Of a DNA stretch of 38,252 nt, positions 29,934 through 37,973 are shown in pieces. The number at the start of each line of letters is the position of its first letter. Positions within the stretch are counted from its first letter, which is position 1. Made by a program: the position numbers and the translations under genes. Below the pieces are notes generated by a model. It was not told the DNA's origin. It worked only from the letters and a program-made list of their open reading frames with translations, and did not search any database. The DNA comes from a virus, in the IMG/VR virus record IMGVR_UViG_3300032893_000166, positions 1 through 38,252 of that record; one strand, given 5' to 3'.

Positions 29934-29960
29934 AAAAAACCACGCAAGGTCTCTGCGTGG
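29934..29960 (-). terminator. Intrinsic terminator after the capsid gene
   Basis: Minus strand CCACGCA with TGCGTGG (29954-29960 / 29940-29946), 7-base loop, followed by TTTTTT. A terminator right after the major capsid gene would make capsid mRNA far more abundant than the downstream glycan and tail genes. Confidence 0.88.
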
Positions 29961-29976
29961 CTCTTTGTGTACAACC

Positions 29977-30942
29977 TTAGAAGGTTGCAGTTGTTGCACC
30001 CGCTGTAGAACTAGCAATGGATACAATCCAGCTACTGTTCAATGTCTTAACGGCAAATGGCATTTTCCAGCCAACTGTCGAAAACATATTCAGAGGGTTA
30101 GAAGTGTCATTCGGGCCTGGATTCTTCACAATAACCACTGGGGCTGTGATAGAACCAAGATTAACAACACCATAGGCATTCTTGCCAAAGATATAGGTCT
30201 CGTAGACGTTTGCTACGTTGCTTACAGCGGCCGAAAAGCCGCCAGAAAGAGTAACGTATTGGTTGTTCGTTTCTACGAACTCTACACCATGGAGCTTACC
30301 TACAACACCACGCTCGATTGCATCAGAGGTGGTATAGCGGTGAGCATCGAGCCATTCACTATTACCAAAAAGGTCATAGGAGTTTGCTGGCCCAATAATA
30401 CCGCGATACAAGCCTGATTCAAACCGCTGGGCTTTGTTTAACTTGAGGGTGCGAACTGCGCGACGAACTTCAAGACCGGTAAACACGTCTGAGGTGTGAA
30501 TGTTCGAGAAGTTAGAAGCGGCGGTTGCCGTAACGACAGTCTGACTTGTTGCGCCAGAGTGTAATTCATTACGAATGAGCTGGTCGATAGATTCACCGGC
30601 ATTCTGGCCATGAACTTCGATATGCTCTTTCAAACCCACATCAATCTGGGTCATTGAGAATAGCGATGATACGTTAGTAACATTGCCGTATTCTGCAAGG
30701 GTCGCAGATACCTGGGTAGCAGTCATTGCTACTTCCGCAGGATTTGTTGCTTCTGAAAGGGCGGTCGTAATGAGGGCAAGCGGTGAAAACCGTGTCCATC
30801 GTACGACAGCACCACTATTCAGTGGCACATTTTTGACTTGTGCGCCGAAGTCGTGACGAAGCTCAATCTTTGCTCGGTCTAAAAAGACTTTGTCGTAATA
30901 GACCTGTACAGGAGTGATTAAGCTACTAGCTGCGGTTGCCAT
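29977..30942 (-). CDS. N4 gp56-family major capsid protein
   Basis: 321 residues. The N-terminal half carries the N4_gp56-like signature: VQVYYDKVFLDRAKIELRHDFG, VVRWTRFSPLALITTALSEATNP, VSATLAEYGNVTNVSSL; then a helix (VRRAVRTLKLNKAQRFESG), GIIGPANSYDLFGNSEWLDAHRY and a C-terminal strand-rich part ending STAGATTATF. The HK97-fold capsid protein forms the head shell. It is preceded by a scaffold-like gene and followed by a strong terminator. In N4-like podoviruses this protein occurs with the portal type found here. Confidence 0.85.
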   Translation of the reverse strand: MATAASSLITPVQVYYDKVFLDRAKIELRHDFGAQVKNVPLNSGAVVRWTRFSPLALITTALSEATNPAEVAMTATQVSATLAEYGNVTNVSSLFSMTQIDVGLKEHIEVHGQNAGESIDQLIRNELHSGATSQTVVTATAASNFSNIHTSDVFTGLEVRRAVRTLKLNKAQRFESGLYRGIIGPANSYDLFGNSEWLDAHRYTTSDAIERGVVGKLHGVEFVETNNQYVTLSGGFSAAVSNVANVYETYIFGKNAYGVVNLGSITAPVVIVKNPGPNDTSNPLNMFSTVGWKMPFAVKTLNSSWIVSIASSTAGATTATF

Positions 30943-30951
30943 AAATGATAA

Positions 30952-31434
30952 TTATTGTTCAGTGTGAGGCAATATTTTAGCCAATTCTTCTTTAGACATT
31001 TTTCTAAGGTCTGCTTCAGTAAACTTTCGTTCAATATCTGAAGCCCCAGTCGAATCCACAACTTTTGCGGCGGCATCTTCTGCCAATCGCTGTTCTTTAG
31101 CCGCTTTGAGTCCTAATACTAAAGGATTTTTTTCATCTTCCAGTATTTTTGCTCCACCATTGTGCATAATTAAATCAATTTCTGATTCATTAAAGCCTTG
31201 ACGATAAAGTTTAAACTCATCAGCTTTGAGTATGTCTGAAGGTTTTGGTGCTACTGTCTCACTAATCGCAGATTTTTCCTTGAGAGCTTTAGCTTCTGCC
31301 TCGGCTTTCTTGGTGCGCTCGTATAACTTTTTATTAGTTTCTTCGAGTCTGCTTGCACGCTCCTCTGCTGTTTCACCGGCTACAGGGGCGCCGTCAACAT
31401 TTGTAGAGTCGTTGGTCTCAATTTGCTCTGCCAT
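30952..31434 (-). CDS. Probable scaffolding protein
   Basis: 160 residues, highly charged, with a long central coiled coil (residues 25-55, ERASRLEETNKKLYERTKKA) and a helical C-terminus. Position immediately upstream of the capsid gene and after the portal genes is the usual place of scaffolds, which guide capsid assembly and are then lost. Composition is consistent; there is no diagnostic motif. Confidence 0.75.
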   Translation of the reverse strand: MAEQIETNDSTNVDGAPVAGETAEERASRLEETNKKLYERTKKAEAEAKALKEKSAISETVAPKPSDILKADEFKLYRQGFNESEIDLIMHNGGAKILEDEKNPLVLGLKAAKEQRLAEDAAAKVVDSTGASDIERKFTEADLRKMSKEELAKILPHTEQ

Positions 31435-31489
31435 ATATAAGCTATATGTTAGATGGTTTAGAGAGTTTTCCTTCTCGTAGACTGGCTTT

Positions 31490-31627
31490 TTAAATGAGGT
31501 AGCCGTGTCTTAATGCCCTCAAGAATTTAGCGATTGCGACTGCCTGCTTTTGAGGCTTACCAGCAGCAATTTCTGTACGAATATTTTTACTGATGGTCTT
31601 TTTAGATTTTCCTTTAGCAAGTGGCAT
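31490..31627 (-). CDS. Small conserved basic phage protein, 45 aa
   Basis: A short frame, MPLAKGKSKKTISKNIRTEI, followed by AAGKPQKQAVAIAKFLRALR and a short tail. The KGKSKKTISKNI.TE...GKPQKQAVAIA string is very widely shared among phage genomes near portal and capsid genes, although its job is unknown. It lies 1 bp from the preceding gene (31629) in the late operon and is below most length cut-offs. Confidence 0.78.
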   Translation of the reverse strand: MPLAKGKSKKTISKNIRTEIAAGKPQKQAVAIAKFLRALRHGYLI

Positions 31628-31628
31628 A

Positions 31629-31814
31629 TTAGTGTTGTTTAAAAGCTCCAAATTTTGGTTTTTCTCCTCGATGAGCAGCTAATTTATTTTGTAATGCACC
31701 AATAGCCGCCCCTTTACCTTCTTTCTTTTCAATTTTCTTGAAATTTCCGGAAGTTTTCTTTTGGCCTAATGCTTTTACTATTCCTCGGCCTTGTGGTTTA
31801 GTTTTATAAGACAT
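31629..31814 (-). CDS. Small basic late protein, 61 aa
   Basis: Lysine-rich, MSYKTKPQGRGIVKALGQKK, with GKGAAIGALQNKLAAHRGEKP. Such short basic proteins sit between portal and capsid in many podovirus-like genomes and may bind DNA or the capsid interior. Two bp after the previous stop and one bp before the next start. Confidence 0.7.
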   Translation of the reverse strand: MSYKTKPQGRGIVKALGQKKTSGNFKKIEKKEGKGAAIGALQNKLAAHRGEKPKFGAFKQH

Positions 31815-31816
31815 GA

Positions 31817-32170
31817 TTATGTATGGTCTTCAAATTGGTCTCGACCTTTTTCTGGGATATCCTGATTAACTTGAGGATATTTATATTTCTTTGACAGATT
31901 TTCTTCGCTACTAGTAATGTTCAGAGTTGTATCAGAATTATGAACATCAACATTTGAATTAGTCGGTGGAACCATTCCTCCTTCCATTCCGAAACCAATA
32001 TTTACTATGGGCTGTCCAACAGTACCAGCGGTTTCCTTTGTGTCTAATGGGCCCGGTTGAGCAAAGTTATATTCCCCAGCTCCCATCGTCGGCTCGGGAT
32101 TAACCGTTCCTGGTAATCGAATATCATTGTTGTCATCCGGCGTTATCCCTACTTCATATTTATTATTCAT
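31817..32170 (-). CDS. Hypothetical late protein, 117 aa
   Basis: Acidic, Asn/Pro/Gly-rich with few hydrophobic runs (GITPDDNNDIRLPGTVNPEP, GFGMEGGMVPPTNSNVDVHN), so probably largely disordered. Overlaps the upstream gene by 4 bp. Position in the head-assembly region suggests a scaffold- or head-associated accessory. Confidence 0.65.
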   Translation of the reverse strand: MNNKYEVGITPDDNNDIRLPGTVNPEPTMGAGEYNFAQPGPLDTKETAGTVGQPIVNIGFGMEGGMVPPTNSNVDVHNSDTTLNITSSEENLSKKYKYPQVNQDIPEKGRDQFEDHT

Positions 32171-32415
32171 TGGAATATATTTGGTTTAATATCTTTTAAT
32201 TTTTCTGGCCTGATTAAGCCCGAACTACGTACAAATCCGATTAAGCTTTCGTAAGCAAGCCGTCTAGCAATGACTTCGGCTTTTACGTGCTCAGCTGGTT
32301 GCTTTGTATCAATCGTGCTCATATCTTTGAGCGGATTGATAAACTCTAAAATGATATCTTCAACCTGATACCATTCTGGGTCTTGGTAAAATCGTGCTTG
32401 TACAGTCTTAGGCAT
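32167..32415 (-). CDS. Hypothetical late protein, 82 aa
   Basis: Compact, mixed helix and strand (VQARFYQDPEWYQVEDIILEFINPLKD, VIARRLAYESLIGFVRSSGL). One-base overlap with the 138-residue gene. No family is recognised; head-region location. Confidence 0.65.
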   Translation of the reverse strand: MPKTVQARFYQDPEWYQVEDIILEFINPLKDMSTIDTKQPAEHVKAEVIARRLAYESLIGFVRSSGLIRPEKLKDIKPNIFQ

Positions 32416-32831
32416 TAGATTCCTTGTGATTCCTCATTTTCTTCTTCTATCGAACAGCCAATATAACTCCCTTCGGCCTTTGCACTGGCTTTATTGTCAT
32501 TTTCGGTATTGCGAGTGATATCTTTGTAGATTGAGGTCGCTCCCTCTCGACGAGCATATTTTATCTGTCCAAACTGATTGGCGACATTTCCCTGTTCTTC
32601 TTGGGTAACTGTTTCACTTTCAAAGTTACCGATACTCGGGTCATTATCTCTCGTAAAATTTCTTTCTTGAGGAAATGGCTTATTATCACTACCATTTACA
32701 TCCAATCGCTGATTGGTTTCGCCAGGATTAACGGCGTTATTCATTATCTGACCACCCCAATCGTCTCTCTTGAAATTATCTTCTATTGGCATTGGTTTTG
32801 ACGGATTGCCTCCCGTTAAATCGTAATTCAT
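32415..32831 (-). CDS. Hypothetical late protein, 138 aa
   Basis: Very hydrophilic, rich in Asn, Asp, Glu and Arg (DNFKRDDWGGQIMNNAVNPGE, RNFTRDNDPSIGNFESETVTQE), with no membrane or signal segment; likely disordered. The NPGE region recurs as GNFESETV. It follows the portal gene with a 4-bp overlap. Confidence 0.65.
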   Translation of the reverse strand: MNYDLTGGNPSKPMPIEDNFKRDDWGGQIMNNAVNPGETNQRLDVNGSDNKPFPQERNFTRDNDPSIGNFESETVTQEEQGNVANQFGQIKYARREGATSIYKDITRNTENDNKASAKAEGSYIGCSIEEENEESQGI

Positions 32832-34690
32832 TGTGTTAATTGTTTAGGTTTAATTTGCTGAACTGGCGACAGAATTTGACCATTTGGTTGATTCGGCGCG
32901 TTCGGCAATTGACCTTGGTTTTGTAATTCTGTCGCTTGATTATCAGCGAACTCTATTTCGGCTGGAGAAATACCAAGATTTTCTGCTGCTTTATAGAACA
33001 TCATCTTCATGCGTGGGTCTTGGAGCGTAGCGGGATTTTGTAAGAGACCAAAGAGTGCTTGGATAGCTGCTACAGTTCTATTCGGGTCAGCTTGTTCGTT
33101 ATCGATATTAAAATCAAAATCAAATTCCGCATCATCATAGAAAGATTCTTTGATTCTCAAAAATCTATTCACTCCAAGAGACTTATATTCTTGGAGAGCC
33201 TTTTCTCTAATCTGATTTTGGATATCTGGTGTAATCCGGCCATTATTCATTGCAATTTTTACAAGAACTTTATTAGTATGCAATTCAGCAGCCGCTTTAT
33301 CTAATTTATCTAATTCTTGAGAGGTTCCTGTAAAACGCATGATATGTTCAGGCGTTAAATCTTTAATGAGCTGCGGAAGAACTAAATCATTAAAGAATGA
33401 CCGTAGAAATAAGGCGAGATTCTGACGCTTGAATTGATACACTCCAGTAGCTTGAGCTACCGCGATTTGTGTCGTCCCAAGTGGAGTTGTAGAAGGGGGC
33501 GCATCGCCTCTAATTGCCTCGTAGGAGAACGTAAGCTTGTCTACCTGATTCCCATAGCTTTCTTCTTCATCGTTGAAAGCGGGGAGATTTCGCTCCTCGT
33601 TTTCTACCGGCTCAATTCCATTAGGCGAAATTAATAAATCACCATTTTCCAAATCAGTAAGAACATTTCTTACCAATGTTTTATCTTTCGTCTGGAATAA
33701 ATGAAGAGTTGACAGTTCCATTGAAACCCGTCGCTGATTTTTTATTTCATTAAATCTTGTTTGAACATCAAAAAGCGTCTCTACCACACCCATTCCCAAC
33801 CAGCGACCTTTAATTTTGTTGTAGTGAAAATCTTTAAATGGATAATCTCCACGCCAAATTGATTTAAACAATACAACACCCATTTCATTTGGAACCTGAC
33901 CTTGGGCATTACGCTGAAGAAAATCTGGGCCAGCAACGATAAATAATGATTTTACCGTTTTATCTCCTTCTGCGCCTTTTGTGCCATCAATCCACCAACG
34001 TGGTACTTCACCATAGCGTTTATATACCTTAATCTGCGGTGAAGAACGCATGATATTAAGATTCCCTGATTGGTCTTCAAATGGTTGAGCGGCTTGTGTA
34101 GTAGCAAAACGCTGAATCGCAAGCTCAACATTATCCCAATTGGTCTCTCGCAATTGAGTATCGGTCATGTAGTGAACTGTCGTGATAAAACGAGATTCTT
34201 TTGCGGTATCTACTGAGGAGTCAAGAATTGTTCGGCGTAAATCACATACCCGAGCGCCGTCTTTGGTCTTTTCAAGTAGTATTGAACCATATCGAGGTGC
34301 TTCTTCGGCAATCTGATTTAGGATTTGGCCCATTTCTGATTTCTTGAGCCATTGGCGTAATTCTTTTTCTAACAAATAAGTTGGGAAATAAGAAGAATCG
34401 TTCGTGGGGATTAAACGAATGTCTTTTGTATCGATATTGAGCATTTTGCTCGCTACTTCTACGGCCGGAGTAACAATGTTATAAAACAATTTTTCTCGAT
34501 TTAGATAAAGGGCTGCATTTTCATATCGATTGCTCAAGTATAAAAATATCCGCTTGAGAGTGAGATATTGGTTAAAAGCATAGCCTGGAACCGGAGAAAT
34601 GAAATTGTAAAGAAACTGGTCAGTTTCAAATCGAATAGTCGCAAAAATAGATTGTGGCTGACTAGTAGGGAGAGGTTGGGTAGGGTCCAT
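32828..34690 (-). CDS. Portal protein
   Basis: 620 residues, the size of podovirus portals. Recognisable segments include GSILLEKTKDGARVCDLRRTILDSSVD, SRFITTVHYMTDTQLRE, WLGMGVVETLFDVQTRFNEIKNQRRVSMEL, GDAPPSTTPLGTTQIAVAQATG and FFNDLVLPQLIKDL, all typical of the wing/stem architecture of the gp8/N4-like portal family. It forms the dodecameric ring through which DNA is packaged and ejected. Its location directly after terminase genes supports the call. Confidence 0.88.
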   Translation of the reverse strand: MDPTQPLPTSQPQSIFATIRFETDQFLYNFISPVPGYAFNQYLTLKRIFLYLSNRYENAALYLNREKLFYNIVTPAVEVASKMLNIDTKDIRLIPTNDSSYFPTYLLEKELRQWLKKSEMGQILNQIAEEAPRYGSILLEKTKDGARVCDLRRTILDSSVDTAKESRFITTVHYMTDTQLRETNWDNVELAIQRFATTQAAQPFEDQSGNLNIMRSSPQIKVYKRYGEVPRWWIDGTKGAEGDKTVKSLFIVAGPDFLQRNAQGQVPNEMGVVLFKSIWRGDYPFKDFHYNKIKGRWLGMGVVETLFDVQTRFNEIKNQRRVSMELSTLHLFQTKDKTLVRNVLTDLENGDLLISPNGIEPVENEERNLPAFNDEEESYGNQVDKLTFSYEAIRGDAPPSTTPLGTTQIAVAQATGVYQFKRQNLALFLRSFFNDLVLPQLIKDLTPEHIMRFTGTSQELDKLDKAAAELHTNKVLVKIAMNNGRITPDIQNQIREKALQEYKSLGVNRFLRIKESFYDDAEFDFDFNIDNEQADPNRTVAAIQALFGLLQNPATLQDPRMKMMFYKAAENLGISPAEIEFADNQATELQNQGQLPNAPNQPNGQILSPVQQIKPKQLTQ

Positions 34691-34757
34691 ACCCTACTAT
34701 CACATAATCCTCAAAAAGAAATCGATTTACTAACAGCTACATTAAATAAATGGCTAA

Positions 34758-35120
34758 TTATATGATTGTTTTAGAAGTCGTACTTGCACCAGATTTAATC
34801 ATCTTAAATAGTTCATCCATGACATTCTGTTCCCATTCTCTAAAGATTTCAGAATTGACATGCACAACCCCCTTTTTCACTAGTGGATTAGCAATACCAT
34901 ATATTTCTGTTCTTATTACCCATCTTTGAATTGCTGGATAACTTAAATTTCTGGCAAATTTTATGAACAAATAATCTTTTATGTCGGTATGAGAATAATC
35001 AAGCAGTTTATATCGCCGCCATATTTCTATCCATGTTCCTTCTGGGACAGAATATTCTTTGGCGAATCGTTTATCTGGGTCAATATTGAATAGTTTGCTA
35101 TGTGTAATGTCAAGAATCAT
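34758..35120 (-). CDS. Hypothetical terminase-associated protein, 120 aa
   Basis: Overlaps the terminase gene by 4 bp. Helical, with FNIDPDKRFAKEYSVPEGTWIEIWRRYKLLDYSH and NLSYPAIQRWVIRTEIY, a helix-turn-helix-like look, and a Gly/Ser/Thr tail. It could be a packaging accessory; the known small-terminase candidate lies upstream instead. No named family is recognised. Confidence 0.6.
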   Translation of the reverse strand: MILDITHSKLFNIDPDKRFAKEYSVPEGTWIEIWRRYKLLDYSHTDIKDYLFIKFARNLSYPAIQRWVIRTEIYGIANPLVKKGVVHVNSEIFREWEQNVMDELFKMIKSGASTTSKTII

Positions 35121-36400
35121 TTAAAACTTTTATCTTTAGTCCTATTTTGTTCAATTCTACCCAGTAAAAATACATCAGTTCTTACCGGCTCACGAATACC
35201 CCATACTGCCAGCGCCAAACTCATCACGCGGTCATCGTGAAGACCTTCAGGAACTCTGACTTTTATCTTACCATTCTCTAAAACATATTGAAAAGATTCA
35301 AGTTCAGTGAGTAAACCTGGGTCATCAGGAATTTTTATTTTATCTTGTTCCAATAGAATTGCTAAATTGTTTAAAAGGTTTTGGCGTGAGGTTTCCGTGA
35401 ATTTAAAACCTTTTCCTTCTTCTCCACCAATATTTAATCCTCTAGATTTTAAATCTTCAATAATGGGGTCACCTATTCCTGTCGAATCTGGCCAAATTAA
35501 AGCATTGTTATATCTCCGAGCAGTCGCTTCTATTTTTGCCTTCTGTAAATTCCAATCAACCTGATTAAATCTATCTTGTGGGTATACCACAAAATAATTT
35601 AGATTAAATGGCGTAAGAACTGTCCAATCATTGTATTTTGCCAAATCTACTCCTAATTGAAAATCTCCACTATCGGGTAAGATGACATCTTTAGGATAGA
35701 TATTATTTCGCACTCGTTTAAAGAATTGAGCCGCACCATCAAGAAATTGCACTTCATATTCTTGGGAATATAGTGCAGTAGGAGTATTTCGTTTGATTTC
35801 TGCCAATTCTTCTTGAGTAAAAACTTGAGTATCTCTCACGCCTTTTACGCTCCAAAACCACAAAGGATTTTCTTTAGCCATTTCTAAAAGCTTCCAAGAA
35901 TGATTTTTGCCTTTAGGAGTAAAGACAAATGTTGCTGTTCCCCCATTTTCCATTAGAACTGGCTGAAAGATTGCCGTCCATATTTCTTCTGGTTCTTCAG
36001 AGAATTCATCAAAGACTACATCGAAAGGGTTTGTACCGCGATGTTTGTCATAATCTTCGGCGCCGATAAATCTTTGAATAACACAATTCTTGTAATAAAT
36101 CGCTAATTCGCTATCATTTTTCTTATCGATAATTTCTATCGGAACGTGGTCGTTGATTAACGCATCCCATATGACTTGTTTTGCTTGTCTATAGGTTGGT
36201 AGAACGTAATAGCATACTCCTGCTGCGTTTCGGTCTATAATTCGTCCTATTTGCTTATTTAAAGCGCTTCGAGATTTTTTAGCACGGCGATGCCAAACGA
36301 GAATCGCAAAGCGATGATTGTCCTTAAGATAATCAATAACGTAATTATCCTGTGGACGTTGGAGTTTCAGGTTGTGAGGTATCGTTATTTCCTTGGTCAT
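35117..36400 (-). CDS. terL: Large terminase (TerL), atypical Walker A
   Basis: 427 residues from the ATG at 36400. The ATPase half has a P-loop region WHRRAKKS (about 36-43), in which the glycine usual before the final K-S/T (RRxGKS/T) is replaced by Lys, and a Walker B FDVVFDEF (about 126-133). The RNase-H-like nuclease half shows LGVDLAKYNDW, IWPDSTGIGDPI and GLHDDRVMSLALAVWG with the acidic metal-binding residues. It packages DNA into the prohead with the putative small subunit upstream, which it overlaps by 56 bp. Confidence 0.92.
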   Translation of the reverse strand: MTKEITIPHNLKLQRPQDNYVIDYLKDNHRFAILVWHRRAKKSRSALNKQIGRIIDRNAAGVCYYVLPTYRQAKQVIWDALINDHVPIEIIDKKNDSELAIYYKNCVIQRFIGAEDYDKHRGTNPFDVVFDEFSEEPEEIWTAIFQPVLMENGGTATFVFTPKGKNHSWKLLEMAKENPLWFWSVKGVRDTQVFTQEELAEIKRNTPTALYSQEYEVQFLDGAAQFFKRVRNNIYPKDVILPDSGDFQLGVDLAKYNDWTVLTPFNLNYFVVYPQDRFNQVDWNLQKAKIEATARRYNNALIWPDSTGIGDPIIEDLKSRGLNIGGEEGKGFKFTETSRQNLLNNLAILLEQDKIKIPDDPGLLTELESFQYVLENGKIKVRVPEGLHDDRVMSLALAVWGIREPVRTDVFLLGRIEQNRTKDKSFK

Positions 36401-36668
36401 CAAAAGAAATACGTTTAATAATTAAATCGCCTTTAAGGTGTAAATCATTTTCGTTAGTAGGGTTACCTTCTGCCATTCTCCAAGTTAATTCTGTTGGCAA
36501 AGAAGCCAAATATTCTATCTTTTCATCATCTGGTAATGATTCCAAATATTCTCTAGCAAATTCTTTTAAAGTTTTTCCTTTTGGGCGGCCATGAGGATTA
36601 CCACTTTGGCCTTTTTTCCATTTATAAGGTTCGAGCTGTTTTGGTAAGTGTTTAACAGGTTCTTCCAT
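36345..36668 (-). CDS. DUF5681-like, putative small terminase
   Basis: Start placed at the ATG at 36668 (MEEPVKHLPKQL); a TTG 21 bases upstream lies in the promoter. The signature KWKKGQSGNPHGRPKGKTLKEFAREYL is DUF5681-like, a short domain often next to large terminases. The remaining half is acidic. 107 residues, just before TerL. The small-subunit role is inferred from position; the family has no proven function. Confidence 0.7.
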   Translation of the reverse strand: MEEPVKHLPKQLEPYKWKKGQSGNPHGRPKGKTLKEFAREYLESLPDDEKIEYLASLPTELTWRMAEGNPTNENDLHLKGDLIIKRISFDDQGNNDTSQPETPTSTG

Positions 36669-36677
36669 ATTAGTGGA

Positions 36678-36707
36678 AGTATAACACAATTTTATATTGT
36701 CAATGAA
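36678..36707 (-). promoter_or_regulatory. Late-operon promoter
   Basis: Minus strand TGTTATACT (extended -10; TATACT at 36678-36683), with either TTCATT at 18 bases (36702-36707) or TTGACA at 14 bases (36698-36703) as -35. The transcription start lies within a few bases of the ATG at 36668, so the first late gene may be leaderless. Confidence 0.55.
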
Positions 36708-36768
36708 CTTTTCCCATCACAAACCCTACCACCCCACAAATAACAACAACCAGGTTATGCCAATTCAT
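36700..36768 (-). CDS. Tiny membrane peptide, 22 aa
   Basis: Leftward frame MNWHNLVVVICGVVGFVMGK followed by VH. One hydrophobic helix with a basic end. Six bases separate its ATG from the TATACT box at 36775-36780. It overlaps the late promoter and precedes the terminase operon. Short; the call relies on the conserved promoter-to-ATG spacing and the hydrophobic composition. Confidence 0.4.
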   Translation of the reverse strand: MNWHNLVVVICGVVGFVMGKVH

Positions 36769-36774
36769 TGAGTA

Positions 36775-36783
36775 AGTATATCA
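36775..36783 (-). promoter_or_regulatory. Extended -10 leaderless promoter
   Basis: Minus strand TGATATACT followed by 6 bases and the ATG at 36768. The TGA of the box is also the stop codon of the zinc-ribbon frame upstream. Confidence 0.5.
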
Positions 36784-36979
36784 TTTTTCTTTATTTAATT
36801 CTTCACGGGTAATACCACAGCGACAACAAAAATCGAGTTGAAGAGTAAACATCTCTCCATACGGGGCATATACTCCGTTTCTATCAAATGAGGATTTAAT
36901 CAAAAACTTATGTCCCCATAACCTACAAAATGCCTTCTTTACGAAGTTTCTTCTCCCACTCTGGTTGTTCTTTAGTCAT
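36781..36979 (-). pseudogene. Zinc-ribbon protein split by a frame change or odd start
   Basis: An 18-codon frame (36979-36923) begins at an ATG that overlaps the methyltransferase stop and runs MTKEQPEWEKKLRKEGIL. The +1 frame carries VKKAFCRLWGHKFLIKSSFD onward to CCRCGITREELNKEK (36942-36781), a Cys/His pattern typical of short phage zinc-ribbon proteins, but has no ATG, GTG or TTG at its head. Joining the two frames around AAAG would give a natural 67-residue protein. Possible causes: a sequencing or assembly indel, a programmed +1 shift, or initiation at GTA. Confidence 0.55.
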
Positions 36980-37467
36980 ATTTTCATGAAAACTAGCCAC
37001 AAAGTCTTATAATTCGATCCAGCTCGGGTCCCAAATAGGGGTTTAGCCGGAAAAAAGTGAATTAACTGATCAATTTTTTTGTCACTTTCGGCCCACTTAA
37101 ATATCAATACTCCTTTTTTCTTCAGTACTCGCCAACATTCTGAAAAACCGAGAGCTAGCTCTTTTTCCCAGCTGGCGATTGTGAATCGACCATACCGTTC
37201 TGCAATCACCCCCCCCTCTTCTTTATTTCGTATCGTATGCGGAGGATCAAATACCACCATATTGAACCTATTATTTTTGAATGGAAGATCGGTAAAATCC
37301 GCTTGAATATCTGGCTCAATACTGAATTGTGGCCGTACCTTCATGAATCCTTTTTGGCGAATCCTCTTATCGACATATAGAGCATACGGATATTTCTTTT
37401 CAAACCACATCATCCGGCCCCCACAACAGGCATCTAAAATTACTTTGCTTTCCTTTTCTTTAGTCAT
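36976..37467 (-). CDS. SAM-dependent methyltransferase (DPPH type)
   Basis: 163 residues. DACCGGRMMWF is a motif I variant, ADFTDLPFKNNRFNMVVFDPPH contains the catalytic DPPH (related to the DPPY/NPPY of amino-methyltransferases), and WRVLKKKGVLIFKW is motif VI. The DPPH variant is used by phage DNA- or protein-modifying enzymes. Substrate unknown; DNA protection against host restriction is the leading guess. ATGA overlap with its upstream neighbour. Confidence 0.82.
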   Translation of the reverse strand: MTKEKESKVILDACCGGRMMWFEKKYPYALYVDKRIRQKGFMKVRPQFSIEPDIQADFTDLPFKNNRFNMVVFDPPHTIRNKEEGGVIAERYGRFTIASWEKELALGFSECWRVLKKKGVLIFKWAESDKKIDQLIHFFPAKPLFGTRAGSNYKTLWLVFMKI

Positions 37468-37733
37468 GGTGTTGGGGTATTAGGGGTAAAAAGAGAAAGA
37501 AAATGACGCTTTGCATTAAAGAAACCAGCTAAATATTCTTCGGAGTGATTTGCGTCAATTAAGGTTCCTTTGATTTTTTCTATTATCTGCTGTTCTCGCT
37601 CCTCCATCTTAGAGAGCCACCAGTCGGCGATTGAATCCCTATGTGGCCAATAAAGGCCGCCGGCTTTAATGAATGACTTAGACCATTGTTTATCGAACTC
37701 CTCTCGTAGCTCTTTATGTGTTTGGGGGGACAT
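37464..37733 (-). CDS. Hypothetical protein, 89 aa
   Basis: Start placed at the ATG at 37733 (MSPQTHKELREEFDKQ), one base after the previous stop; the longer frame at 37757 overlaps that gene. Charged helices (EEFDKQWSKSFI, KMEEREQQIIEKIK) and an aromatic C-terminal segment (YLAGFFNAKRHFLSLF). No family is recognised. Overlaps the methyltransferase start by 4 bp. Confidence 0.65.
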   Translation of the reverse strand: MSPQTHKELREEFDKQWSKSFIKAGGLYWPHRDSIADWWLSKMEEREQQIIEKIKGTLIDANHSEEYLAGFFNAKRHFLSLFTPNTPTP

Positions 37734-37734
37734 G

Positions 37735-37950
37735 TTAGAAAGGTGATTGGAAACCAATTTTATCTCCCAATAATGGGTCTTCGGCGATGGCTTTTATTCC
37801 CTCTGGCGAACTGGCAGTTATCCAGCAATCCGCTTTGCACTTCTCGCAGATTGGAAGATTTTCGGGCTTTTTTGCTCCGCCACGCCTAGTCTCATCTTTC
37901 CAATTTCCGTCACCATATAGGCAAACTCCACACACGATTTTTGGTTCCAT
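37735..37950 (-). CDS. Small zinc-binding protein, 71 aa
   Basis: Two Cys pairs, CGVC (residues 7-10) and CEKC (about 35-38) plus Cys42, suggest one zinc site. ATG at 37950 in an AT-rich leader shared in form with the DUF7694 gene (ATAATAAA). No family is recognised. Confidence 0.65.
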   Translation of the reverse strand: MEPKIVCGVCLYGDGNWKDETRRGGAKKPENLPICEKCKADCWITASSPEGIKAIAEDPLLGDKIGFQSPF

Positions 37951-37973
37951 ATTTATTATTTGAAGTGATAAGA

